64,000 nucleotides of DNA from Mycobacterium sp. 141 (GTDB lineage: Bacteria; Actinomycetota; Actinomycetes; Mycobacteriales; Mycobacteriaceae): contig NZ_KB908266.1 of the NCBI RefSeq assembly GCF_000382405.1, positions 62,001-126,000 of the forward strand, in the 5' to 3' direction. The translations under genes were made by a program, and so were the position numbers. A model generated the notes under the pieces. It saw nothing but the letters and a program-made list of their open reading frames with translations. It was not told where the DNA came from and did not search any database. Below, piece after piece: positions 11,008-19,807 of this stretch (position 1 is its first letter; every line of letters starts with the position of its first letter).

Positions 11008-11660
11008 TACTTCTCGCCTCGCTTGATTGCGCTGCGGACAACAACCAGTCCACCGTTACGTCCGGGGATGGCACCTTTGATCAACAGCACGCCGTTCTCG
11101 GCATCGACCTTGTGCACCTTGAGATTCTGGGTGGTCACCCGATCGTTGCCCATGCGGCCCGACATCCGGGTGCCCTTGAACACGCGGCCGGGGGTGGCGC
11201 AGCCACCGATCGAACCGGGGCGGCGGTGCACTGCCTGGGCACCGTGTGCGGCGCCCTGGCCACTGAAACCGTGACGCTTCATGGTGCCGGCGAAGCCCTT
11301 GCCCTTGCTGGTGCCGGTCACGTCGACGTAAGCACCGTCGGCGAAGATCTCGGCGGTCAGTTCCTGGCCCACCTCGTACTCGGTGGTGGCGGCCTCGTCA
11401 TCGAGCCGCAGCTCGGCCAGGTGCCGGCGCGGGTTCACGCCCGCGGCGGCGTACTGACCGGTGACCGGCTTGTTGACCTTGCGCGGGCTGATCTCGCCGT
11501 AAGCGAGCTGCACAGCGCTGTAGCCATCGCGCTCGGGGGTGCGGATACGGGTCACCACGTTGGGGCCGGCCTTGACGACCGTCACCGGGACGACTTTGTT
11601 GTTCTCGTCGAACACCTGCGTCATACCCAGCTTGGTGCCCAAAATGCCTTTTCTAGCCAT
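11007..11660 (-). CDS. rplC: 50S ribosomal protein L3
   Basis: A 217-residue L3 beginning [17 protein letters not shown]. The conserved central segment [25 protein letters not shown] and GRMGNDRVT are present. L3 reaches towards the peptidyl-transferase centre and is linked to linezolid/pleuromutilin resistance; the nearby conserved cysteine/arginine region ([15 protein letters not shown]) looks normal. It lies 27 bp after rpsJ. Confidence 0.98.
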   Translation of the reverse strand: MARKGILGTKLGMTQVFDENNKVVPVTVVKAGPNVVTRIRTPERDGYSAVQLAYGEISPRKVNKPVTGQYAAAGVNPRRHLAELRLDDEAATTEYEVGQELTAEIFADGAYVDVTGTSKGKGFAGTMKRHGFSGQGAAHGAQAVHRRPGSIGGCATPGRVFKGTRMSGRMGNDRVTTQNLKVHKVDAENGVLLIKGAIPGRNGGLVVVRSAIKRGEK

Positions 11661-11687
11661 TTGATTCGGGATCTCCTACTGGGATAA

Positions 11688-11993
11688 CTACTGAATATTG
11701 ACGTCGACGCTGGCCGGCAGATCGATGCGCATAAGAGCGTCAACGGTCTTGGGCGTCGGGTCGAGGATGTCGATCAGCCGCTTGTGCGTGCGCATCTCGA
11801 AATGCTCCCGCGAGTCCTTGTACTTGTGCGGGGACCGGATAACGCAGTACACGTTCTTCTCGGTCGGCAGCGGCACAGGGCCCACCACACTGGCACCGGT
11901 ACGGGTGACCGTTTCGACGATCTTGCGCGCCGAGGCATCAATGGCCTCATGGTCGTAGGCCTTGAGCCTGATGCGGATCTTCTGTCCCGCCAC
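11688..11993 (-). CDS. rpsJ: 30S ribosomal protein S10
   Basis: A 101-residue S10 ([56 protein letters not shown]), also known as transcription antitermination factor NusE. It starts at a GTG at 11993 with TAGGAG upstream and is the first gene of the eleven-gene S10 operon. The promoter must lie in the 473-bp gap up to 12466. Confidence 0.98.
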
Positions 11994-12346
11994 GCTTCTC
12001 CTACCTCGCTCCTGCTTCGTACATCGGCCGGCCGTCCCGGGACGAACCCGTCGGGCCTGGTGCCCCGGCGCGGATCGCGCCGAGATTTGCCGCCGCTGTT
12101 TACCTGTCTATGGTCCACCGGCCCCCGCGGTCGGGCGTGTCGCCCTCGTGCACACTCGCCCGCTCAGGAAATCCGTCACGATCGAGGCTGGGACCGGATG
12201 CGTCCGTTTGGACGCCGGTCGGATGCCCGGCCAGGGAGTACCTGGCGCAGGGCAACCCGAACAGTATGCCTTAGATCCCAGCCCGCTCCAAATCCCTGGT
12301 CAAACGACTTCCTGCAGCATTGGGAGCATGGGCCGAGTACTCGTAC

Positions 12347-12410
12347 GCGCCGAGATTCACCTCAGGGACAGATTAGCCGTCGGATCTGTCCCTGAGGTGA
12401 ATCTCGGCGC
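12347..12410. repeat. Perfect 27-bp inverted repeat with 10-nt loop
   Basis: The arm 12347-12373 (begins GCGCCGAGATTCACCTCAGG) is exactly complementary to 12384-12410, with loop 12374-12383. There is no T-run on either side. It sits between divergent genes, so a simple end-of-gene terminator role does not fit; it resembles intergenic palindromes scattered through mycobacterial chromosomes. Confidence 0.9.
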
Positions 12411-12439
12411 ATCGGGCAGGCGTCCGCCGACCGCAACTT

Positions 12440-12459
12440 ATCTTACTTCTCAGTAAGAT
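12440..12459. promoter_or_regulatory. Candidate operator upstream of the DUF4442 gene
   Basis: ATCTTACT-TCTC-AGTAAGAT is a perfect 8-bp inverted repeat with a 4-nt spacer, ending 7 bp before the ATG at 12467. Its size and symmetry suit a dimeric helix-turn-helix repressor, possibly TetR-type; the regulator is not identified. Confidence 0.5.
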
Positions 12460-12466
12460 TGTTGCC

Positions 12467-12952
12467 ATGACCCCCGTATCAGGGACGCCGACCAGCACCT
12501 ATCGAGCATGGCAGCAATTGGCCGGCAAGCCGCTTGGCACCAGGCTGTTCTCCATGGCAGCGGCCGCCCGGGTCCCCTATTTCGCCTCAATCGTGCCGCA
12601 CGTCGTACGCATGGAACCCGGCCTGGCCGAGGTGACGGCGCCGAAGTGGTTCTTCGTCTACAACCACCTGCACACCGTGCATGCCATCGCGGCGTGCAAT
12701 GCCGCCGAGATGGCCATGGGCATGCTGATGGAGGCGACGGTGCCCACCAGCCACCGGTGGATCCCCAAGGCGATGACGGTGAGTTACCTCGCCAAGGCCA
12801 CCACCTCGTTGCGCGCGACGGCACGGCTCGATCCGCCGGACTTCGCGCACATCACCGAAGGCACCGACATCGTGGTACCCGTCAGCGTCACCGACCGCCA
12901 CGGCGTCGAGGTCGTGCACGCCGACATCACCACCTGGGTCACCCCGGCCTGA
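12467..12952 (+). CDS. DUF4442 hot-dog-fold thioesterase-like protein
   Basis: A 161-residue soluble protein resembling the DUF4442/PaaI-like hot-dog family. Visible features are an N-terminal helix, MEPGLAEVTAPKWFFVYNHLHTVHA followed by ACNAAEMAMGMLM, the usual position of the long central helix of a hot-dog fold, and beta-rich segments HRWIPKAMTVSYLAKATTSL and VVPVSVTDRHGVEV. Such proteins bind acyl-thioesters; activity here is unproven. ATG at 12467 sits just after the palindromic candidate operator, so expression is probably repressor controlled. The gene converges with the carboxylesterase gene. Confidence 0.75.
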   Translation: MTPVSGTPTSTYRAWQQLAGKPLGTRLFSMAAAARVPYFASIVPHVVRMEPGLAEVTAPKWFFVYNHLHTVHAIAACNAAEMAMGMLMEATVPTSHRWIPKAMTVSYLAKATTSLRATARLDPPDFAHITEGTDIVVPVSVTDRHGVEVVHADITTWVTPA

Positions 12953-12996
12953 CGCTCTACTCGAAGTACGTACCGTGACCTTGCCGCGGTGTCAGT

Positions 12997-13020
12997 ATCG
13001 TCAGCGGCCTTTCAATATCG

Positions 13021-13036
<16 letters not shown>
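12997..13036. repeat. 20-bp tandem duplication at the end of the carboxylesterase gene
   Basis: ATCGTCAGCGGCCTTTCAAT occurs twice head to tail (12997-13016 and 13017-13036). The second copy contains the last codons and stop of the esterase gene; the first lies just downstream of it. It looks like a recent slippage duplication without effect on the protein. Confidence 0.9.
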
Positions 13037-14664
<1,628 letters not shown>

Positions 14665-14699
14665 TCCGATACCCGAACTGGCGGCGGTCACACACGTGG

Positions 14700-15889
14700 T
14701 TATTTGACACCCGTCTAATGCTGTTTGGGAGAGTTTCCGCACGAGCGCCCGCGATGATCGCGTGCGGCCCAGGGCTGGTGATCGCCGGCATGATCGACCT
14801 GTCCACCACCCGAGCACCGGCACCCATCGGGGCCGTACCGGCAAGGTGCTGCGACGTCGACCACGACGGTTCGCCGACTTCTACAGTGCCACTGAGTAAT
14901 TCACGGATCAGAGCAGTTCCGTCGCGCAGCGCCACCACATCTTCTGCCCTGGTGTCGGAGCGGTGCACGATGATCGGTGAAGCTGACGGATCAGCCGACG
15001 CCAGCCGTACGCGGCCGCGTGAGCGCCATCCCGAGGTGCCGCAGCTCTGCTGGAGCATGACCGAGCCCGTGGACCTTGGCGGCGAACCCTGCGGTGTACG
15101 CCGGACCTCGACGCCCCCGCCGTGGTCAGCACGACCTCCACCGGAGGCCGGTCATGGGTCGGCGGCCAGCCGACAGGCGGCACCCATTCCGGATGGTCCA
15201 CCGTCGAGGTGCCGACGGGTAACCCGGCCACGACCGCGATCCCCAATCGCTCGAGGTCGGCCGCTGGACCAATACCGGAGAGTATCAAGAGCTGAACCGA
15301 TCCGATTGCACGGCCGCACAATATAATTCGATCTGCAGCGAGGATCTCACCGCCCATGCGCCCGGCACCGACGGCGCGGCCCTCGAGATTGTCGCGGTGC
15401 CGCGCGGGCTGGCAGGTACGCACCGCCGACCCTGGACGGGTGCCGCCGTCGATGTTCAGTGGCACGGCACCCACCCCGGCCCGCAACGCCGCGTCAGCGT
15501 CGGATCCGTTGAAATCGGGCAACCAGCCGAAGCCTGCCCCAGTCGCCGCCGATACGAGAGAGGCCCGACAACCGTCGCAGTGACCGGGCAGCCCGCGGCA
15601 GAAATAGCCCCGTTGACTGTTCCCGAGCCGCCGACGATCGACCCGCAGATGATCTCAGCGGGGCGGGGCGAGTGCTCGGTCGAGGCTGACCGGTACTGGC
15701 GCACCACGCCGCTCGCGGTGCCGATCGGACGCCGCAGCCCGTCGCTGATCTGGGTGGCGACGCGGGGATCTGAGGGGGCCGGGCCGGCCTCCACGACGCA
15801 CACGTGGCAGTCGGGGTCGGCGGAAAGTCGTTCGGCCAAGACTGATCCGGCGCTGCCGGTGCCGACGATTCAGAATGTCACTGCGGACG
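14700..15889 (-). pseudogene. mftG: mftG pseudogene (mycofactocin GMC oxidoreductase)
   Basis: Pieces of a GMC flavoprotein oxidoreductase occur in three frames. The N-terminal Rossmann piece (IVGTGSAGS then [21 protein letters not shown], from about 15869 down) continues to [13 protein letters not shown] second frame has [41 protein letters not shown] and LSGIGPAADLERLGI. A third has GRVRLASADPSASPIIVHR, LRDGTALIRELL, EPSWSTSQHLAGTAPMG and ITSPGPHAIIAG, ending near 14700. A TGA at 15870-15872 lies directly before the FAD-binding motif. At least two frameshifts plus lost sequence make it non-functional. Its place downstream of mftF identifies it as mftG, the oxidoreductase linked to mycofactocin reoxidation. 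Confidence 0.9.
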
Positions 15890-15990
15890 TGAGGAGCAAA
15901 AAACACACTGCGGACGTGAGGAGCAGAGATAGTAGCGCGGACGTGAGGAGCAAAAAACACACTGCGGACGTGAGGAGCAAAAGTAATAGC
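15883..15990. repeat. Four-copy 27-bp tandem repeat between mftF and mftG
   Basis: Copies start at 15883, 15910, 15937 and 15964, each opening with GCGGACGTGAGGAGCA. The last 11 bases alternate: copies 1 and 3 end AAAAACACACT, copies 2 and 4 end in related but different sequence (GATAGTAGC and AAGTAATAGC). The array fills the space between the mftF stop (15997) and the damaged start of mftG. Because 27 is a multiple of three it reads through on the minus strand as repeated LLLTSA, but I see no gene start for that. Confidence 0.95.
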
Positions 15991-15996
15991 GCAGCG

Positions 15997-17409
15997 CTAA
16001 CTCCGCAGCTGCGGTTTGAGCGCGCCGAAATTGCGCTCGCGGACAACGCCGGCCCACAGCCCCGCCCCGTAGGCGATGTCATCGAGGCGCTTGAGCAGGA
16101 TGTGGGTCAGCAAGCCGACGGGCTTGGTGTCGTCGTCAGCGTTGCCGCGCCTGGTCGCCCAGTCCACGACCCCGTCGACCACCGCCGCCAGCAACACCGC
16201 CTGCCGTGCTCGGCGGAAAAGCAGCGCGGCGACCAGCGCAATGGGCCAGTAATGCCGACAGATCGCCGAGCACAACTGCAGCGCCGCAGACCACAGTCCG
16301 GTGGCGGTCACCACGGCGACGTCCCTGGGCTCCGTGTCGACCGTGCTGAGAGAACGCGCGATGCGACGCCCGGTCATGACGGCAACGACCAGCGACGCCA
16401 GGTAGCCCACACACGAGCCGATCGCCAGCAACAACCAGACCACCAAGCTCCAGCCGGAGATCACCAGCGGCGCCGTCTTGCCGGGATGCCGCACTGTCAG
16501 CGGAGCTGCCGATGTGCCGTAGAAGGCTTTGCGACTGAGCCACTCTCGAAGATCGGTGCGATGATCGTGGACGACCACGGCGATGGGCTCATACCGCAGC
16601 CGGGCGCCGGCCTCGACAAAACGCCAGCACAGATCGACGTCCTCGCCGGACTGCATGGTCTCGTCGAATCCACCGACCGCGACCAGAGCCGACCGCCGGC
16701 AGATGATCGCAGCGCTAGGTACATAGGACACCGTTCCGTAGGGCACCACCGGCGCCTCCCGCACACCCAGGTCGAGCGAGGAGCGCACAGCCTCGTACCG
16801 AGCAACCAGGCTGTCCGTGGTGCGCAGCCCGACGATCCTCGGCGCCACGAGCGCGACGGCGGGATCGCAAAAGTGTCCCAGCAAAGCCTCAAGCCAGCCA
16901 CGGCGCGGGACGACGTCAGAGTCGAGGAATGCCACGAAGTCTGTCTCGCAGGCTGACAGACCGCTGTTGCGAGCAGCGGCAGGTCCTTTGCTGTGAGCGT
17001 GCCGCAGCACTTGGACATCGCAGTGCATAGCGGCGAATTCGTCCGCCGACACTGGGACTGCGGAGCCGTCGTCGACCACGATGACCCGCAGCCCGCGCAG
17101 CGTTCCGATCAACCGATGTAACCCAGAAACGTTGTCGCGTACTGGAATAACCACGGTGACATCGCGATGCGACGGCCCGCTCGCCGGTCGCGGGTGGGCT
17201 ACGGTGGCATCAAGCAGGGTCCGCGCCAGTTGGGCACTGACAGCGTCGTGCACCTCGAGGCGACCGCCGTTGAGCATGGTTTGCGCATTCGGCGCCAACC
17301 GCAGCAGACGCGTCGGCGATCCGCCGAGCAGAGCCGCCCCCGCACCGAGCACCTTGACTCGGCGATCCACCTGCACGGCAAAGCCGTCGGGCAGCCTCGG
17401 ACCGGTCAT
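15997..17409 (-). CDS. mftF: Mycofactocin glycosyltransferase MftF
   Basis: A 470-residue membrane-associated GT2 that in intact systems adds the oligoglucose chain to mycofactocin. Residues 1-80 form the MftF-specific N-terminal domain. The GT-A part has VVIPVRDN (87-93), DDGS (113-116), DSD (163-165) and GEDVDLCW (255-262). Hydrophobic helices follow at about 315-400, and the C-terminus keeps the characteristic [15 protein letters not shown]. The length is normal and no frame disruption is seen. The ATG at 17409 overlaps the mftE stop. Oddly, it is the only full-length gene in an otherwise ruined mycofactocin locus, so its normal substrate is probably no longer made from this site. Confidence 0.93.
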   Translation of the reverse strand: MTGPRLPDGFAVQVDRRVKVLGAGAALLGGSPTRLLRLAPNAQTMLNGGRLEVHDAVSAQLARTLLDATVAHPRPASGPSHRDVTVVIPVRDNVSGLHRLIGTLRGLRVIVVDDGSAVPVSADEFAAMHCDVQVLRHAHSKGPAAARNSGLSACETDFVAFLDSDVVPRRGWLEALLGHFCDPAVALVAPRIVGLRTTDSLVARYEAVRSSLDLGVREAPVVPYGTVSYVPSAAIICRRSALVAVGGFDETMQSGEDVDLCWRFVEAGARLRYEPIAVVVHDHRTDLREWLSRKAFYGTSAAPLTVRHPGKTAPLVISGWSLVVWLLLAIGSCVGYLASLVVAVMTGRRIARSLSTVDTEPRDVAVVTATGLWSAALQLCSAICRHYWPIALVAALLFRRARQAVLLAAVVDGVVDWATRRGNADDDTKPVGLLTHILLKRLDDIAYGAGLWAGVVRERNFGALKPQLRS

Positions 17410-18050
17410 GTCAGCATCCCGTTCCGGTCAGGCCGCCACCGCCGGATCCGGCCGATGCACCCCTCTACCATCTCAGCAAAGATACGTTCCCCCTCGGACG
17501 CAGTGGCGGTGGTCGGATCACCGAGTACTCCGACCGCGCTGACCGCGGCCATGCCGCCGCGGCGCAACTGCGGCATCGATTCTGCCAGTGGTGCGGTGTT
17601 CCCCGGCACGAACTCGTCGCACCGCACATCGCTCGGTGCCATGTGTAGCAATACAGAAGGCTCCGTATGACCGGCATGGACGTCAGCGTCAGCCGTCATG
17701 CACGGCACCCCACCGACGTCGCGCCCCTCGGACCGAAGCAGCCCCGTGGCCGCCGCCATCGCTGCCGCGTTTCCCCCGTGGCCGTTGACGAACACCAGCC
17801 GCGACACCCAGGTCATGGCTGATCTGCCGTACTCCATCAACAAACCGGCAATTCCGTCGAGGCGCTCCACTGCAGCAGGCTCAACTGCCGAGGCGATGCG
17901 CGTATCGGTGTCCAGCGGCAAGTGCGGTCCGTGCTGTTCGGTAGAACCGACCGGGATTACCAACATGGATGACACGTTGCGTAGCTGCCTCGATGTCGAG
18001 TTCCCGAGCTCGCTGGGGGAAGCCACGTGCCGATGGTAGGCCGAATTCAC
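17406..18050 (-). CDS. mftE: MftE-like creatininase-family peptidase with an internal deletion
   Basis: The reading frame from the GTG at 18050 gives 214 residues, about 30 fewer than usual for MftE, the metallopeptidase that cleaves the mycofactocin precursor. Present are [16 protein letters not shown] (36-51) with the Glu/His/Asp metal ligands, VFVNGHGGN (86-94), HAGHTEPS (125-132) and [18 protein letters not shown]. Missing is the block that normally follows the second helix and carries the GASGEH-type motif: [11 protein letters not shown] runs straight into [10 protein letters not shown] near residue 65-75. The deletion keeps the frame. The enzyme is therefore probably inactive or impaired. 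It is coupled to mftF by a 4-bp overlap. A continuous frame extends upstream to 18155 without homology. Confidence 0.8.
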   Translation of the reverse strand: MNSAYHRHVASPSELGNSTSRQLRNVSSMLVIPVGSTEQHGPHLPLDTDTRIASAVEPAAVERLDGIAGLLMEYGRSAMTWVSRLVFVNGHGGNAAAMAAATGLLRSEGRDVGGVPCMTADADVHAGHTEPSVLLHMAPSDVRCDEFVPGNTAPLAESMPQLRRGGMAAVSAVGVLGDPTTATASEGERIFAEMVEGCIGRIRRWRPDRNGMLT

Positions 18051-18197
18051 CTGGCGTGCGCGAATTGTTGACGCATCAACAGCGGTCGATCCCCCGGAAC
18101 TTTTCCGCCGGCCCCCCAAAGCCATCACGTGCGCCTCTCCAGCCACCTTTGTCACGAGGAGGTTACGCGTTACGAGCCGCCCCGGCCAGTCCCCTGG

Positions 18198-18575
18198 TCA
18201 ATTGCCAGTGCTCGGTGGCACCCCCAGCGTGCGCAGAAATCCCAGCGGCACCAAGACGTCATTGGTTGTCAGGGCGTGGATCGAGGCCTTCCTCAGCTCA
18301 CGCAACGCCGAGTCGATCCCGCCGACAGGACGTTCTCCACGCCGGCCTGCCCTTTGGCCGCCAGACCCCACAGGCGGGCCCTACCGATCATGACCGTGCG
18401 AGCACCCAATGCCACGGCCTTGACCACATCACTGCCTCGGCGTACGCCATCATCGAGCCAAACCTCGACCTGGTCGCCGACCGACTCGGCAATGGCGGGC
18501 AAACACCGGATCGTCGCAGGCGTGTCGTCCAGGTTGTTGCCGCCATGGTTGGACATCGTGCCCCAAGCCGATCAG
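18198..18575 (-). pseudogene. mftD: mftD remnant (FMN-dependent alpha-hydroxy-acid dehydrogenase-like)
   Basis: Only the C-terminal part of MftD remains. One frame (18293-18556) has SNHGGNNLDDTPATIRCLP, VEVWLDDGVRRGSDVVKA and LGARTVMIGRA, the FMN-enzyme C-terminal half with the conserved HGG and the DGGxRRGxD-type motif (one Gly now Asp). After GVENVL a short deletion shifts the frame, and GGIDSALRELRKASIHAL then continues to a stop at 18198. The first two thirds of the protein are absent. MftD deaminates the mycofactocin precursor in intact systems. This copy cannot be functional. Confidence 0.88.
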
Positions 18576-18665
18576 CACGATAGTTCTCTTCTTCAAGGAA
18601 CGAAAGCTTGTGGGTACCAAGGTGATACAGCAACGCACGAAACGGCTCGATCCGCACCCGGGCTG
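18576..18665 (-). pseudogene. mftB: mftB remnant fused to the mftD remnant
   Basis: A short stretch reads RVRIEPFRALLYHLGTHKLSFL on the minus strand, matching the most conserved segment of MftB, the chaperone that presents the precursor peptide to MftC. The frame is then lost; a shifted frame continues KKRTIVLIGLG and passes almost directly into mftD sequence. Thus the whole radical SAM gene mftC, which belongs between mftB and mftD, is deleted. I could not find an mftA reading frame (a short peptide ending in a Val-Tyr core) nearby. Confidence 0.75.
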
Positions 18666-18689
18666 GACGTGCTGGCAACGTTGCCAGCG

Positions 18690-19207
18690 TCATACGCAGG
18701 CGAGTGCCGAATCGCCGTCCCGAGTGAGCGGTTCGATCAGCACTATCGGCGTTTGCGACATGAATCTTGTTGTACTTCCACGACATTCCTCAGCCACATG
18801 CACAGTGAACGGATACAGCAGGTACATGTCGCCCGGTAGCCCCGTCGCGTGAGCAACCCGCCGGCCGCAACCAGCCTTGCCACCATCGCACCCGCCGTGA
18901 CCGCGTCCACCGACTCTCCACACAAGACCGTCGCAACGTCGCGGTGCGATCCCAACCGGATGCGGGTCGGCGCGTCGTCGGGCCCCACCTCTGACGGAAC
19001 GGAAACCGCACCGGGATGTCCCCAGCGTGCGGCGGGGCTGCCAACCACCGACACCGCGCACCGCGTCGAGAGTTGTGCAGGCGACAGGCCGATCTGCGCT
19101 CACAGCAGATCCCTTGCCTCCTCGTCGATCTCGCGAGGCACCGCCTGCTCCACCTTGACGAACCCGTCCCGGATGAATGCGTCGACATCGATCACGTCAT
19201 CCACCAT
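18690..19207 (-). pseudogene. Phytanoyl-CoA dioxygenase family pseudogene
   Basis: Fragments of a PhyH-like non-haem iron dioxygenase are spread over three frames. The start (ATG at 19207) gives IDVDAFIRDGFVKVEQAVPR and then EIDEEARDLL followed by an in-frame TGA where Trp is expected. Further on are TLDAVRGVGGWQPR, then DDAPTRIRLGSHRDVATVL in another frame, and finally HATGLPGDMYLLYPFTVH with TPIVLIEPL in the first frame. The family iron-binding HxD segment appears to be lost. It lies next to the mftB remnant and has decayed together with the mycofactocin genes. Confidence 0.82.
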
Positions 19208-19291
19208 CGCCCACACGCGATCCGAGACGCGAATGGATTTTCGTCGAAATTGGGGTGTCGGAGTTGCGGCCTCAACGGCGACGATAGAGAT

Positions 19292-19807
19292 GTGAGCGCC
19301 GAAACAGACGCTCCGCGGGCACTGCTAGCGCTCTACGACGAGGCGCTTCCGGTGGTGTACGGATACTTCGTCCGGCGCTGCGGTAACCGCGGAACTGCCG
19401 AGGATCTGACGTCGGAGACATTCCTGGCGGCGATGGATGCCGCCCGCAAACCGTCCCCGCCGCAGCTCTCGGTGCCATGGCTGATCGGGGTGGCCCGGCA
19501 CAAGCTGGCCGACCACTACCGGCGGCGCCACGACCGATTCAGCATTCCGGTGGCCGAACTGCCCGAACCGGTCGACCCGGTCGATGACTGGGATGCGGAG
19601 TTGGACCGCATCGTCGCCGAAGGCGTGCTGGCCCGGCTGCCGGAGCAACATCGCACGGTGCTCGCCCTGCGATACATGGACGACTGCACAGTGCCCGAAT
19701 GCGCCGAGTTGATCGGTCGCACCGTGCATGCCACCGAAGCTCTGCTGGTGCGGGCCCGCCGGGCATTTCGAATGCAATACCCAGGACCGGAAGGAGGGAA
19801 GTCATGA
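19292..19807 (+). CDS. ECF-family RNA polymerase sigma factor
   Basis: A 171-residue sigma factor read from the GTG at 19292. Region 2 is seen in LLALYDEALPVVYGYFVRRCG, GTAEDLTSETFLAAM and PWLIGVARHKLADHYRR. Region 4 is seen in LARLPEQHRTVLALRYMDDCTVPECAELIGRTVHATEALLVRARRAFR. No extra C-terminal domain is fused. The stop overlaps the next start (ATGA), so it is translationally coupled to a VOC-domain protein whose first 35 residues look like a short regulatory N-terminus rather than a typical zinc anti-sigma factor. Targets are unknown. The upstream neighbourhood is the pseudogene field on the other strand. Confidence 0.88.
   Translation: MSAETDAPRALLALYDEALPVVYGYFVRRCGNRGTAEDLTSETFLAAMDAARKPSPPQLSVPWLIGVARHKLADHYRRRHDRFSIPVAELPEPVDPVDDWDAELDRIVAEGVLARLPEQHRTVLALRYMDDCTVPECAELIGRTVHATEALLVRARRAFRMQYPGPEGGKS

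Larger units (their letters stand above)
11994..12466. promoter_or_regulatory. Divergent intergenic region: S10 operon leader and DUF4442 gene promoter
   Basis: This 473-bp gap separates two divergent starts. It holds the rpsJ ribosome site (TAGGAG, 12001-12010 region), the untranslated leader of the S10 operon, a very large inverted repeat at 12347-12410 and a short palindrome at 12440-12459 next to the plus-strand gene. No ORF with a recognisable product is present. Confidence 0.6.

Noticed and set aside
15883..15990. Possible CRISPR array
   Set aside because: Units are directly tandem with only 11 variable bases, two tail types alternate, and no cas genes are near.
15870..16082. Small minus-strand frame encoding repeated LLLTSA, resembling a hydrophobic peptide
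   Set aside because: It is created by the 27-bp tandem repeat, whose length is a multiple of three; there is no ribosome site and the first part overlaps mftF.
18450..18786. Two overlapping minus-strand frames of 60-130 codons
   Set aside because: They are accidental readings across the mftB-mftD deletion joint, not genes; only short parts are homologous.
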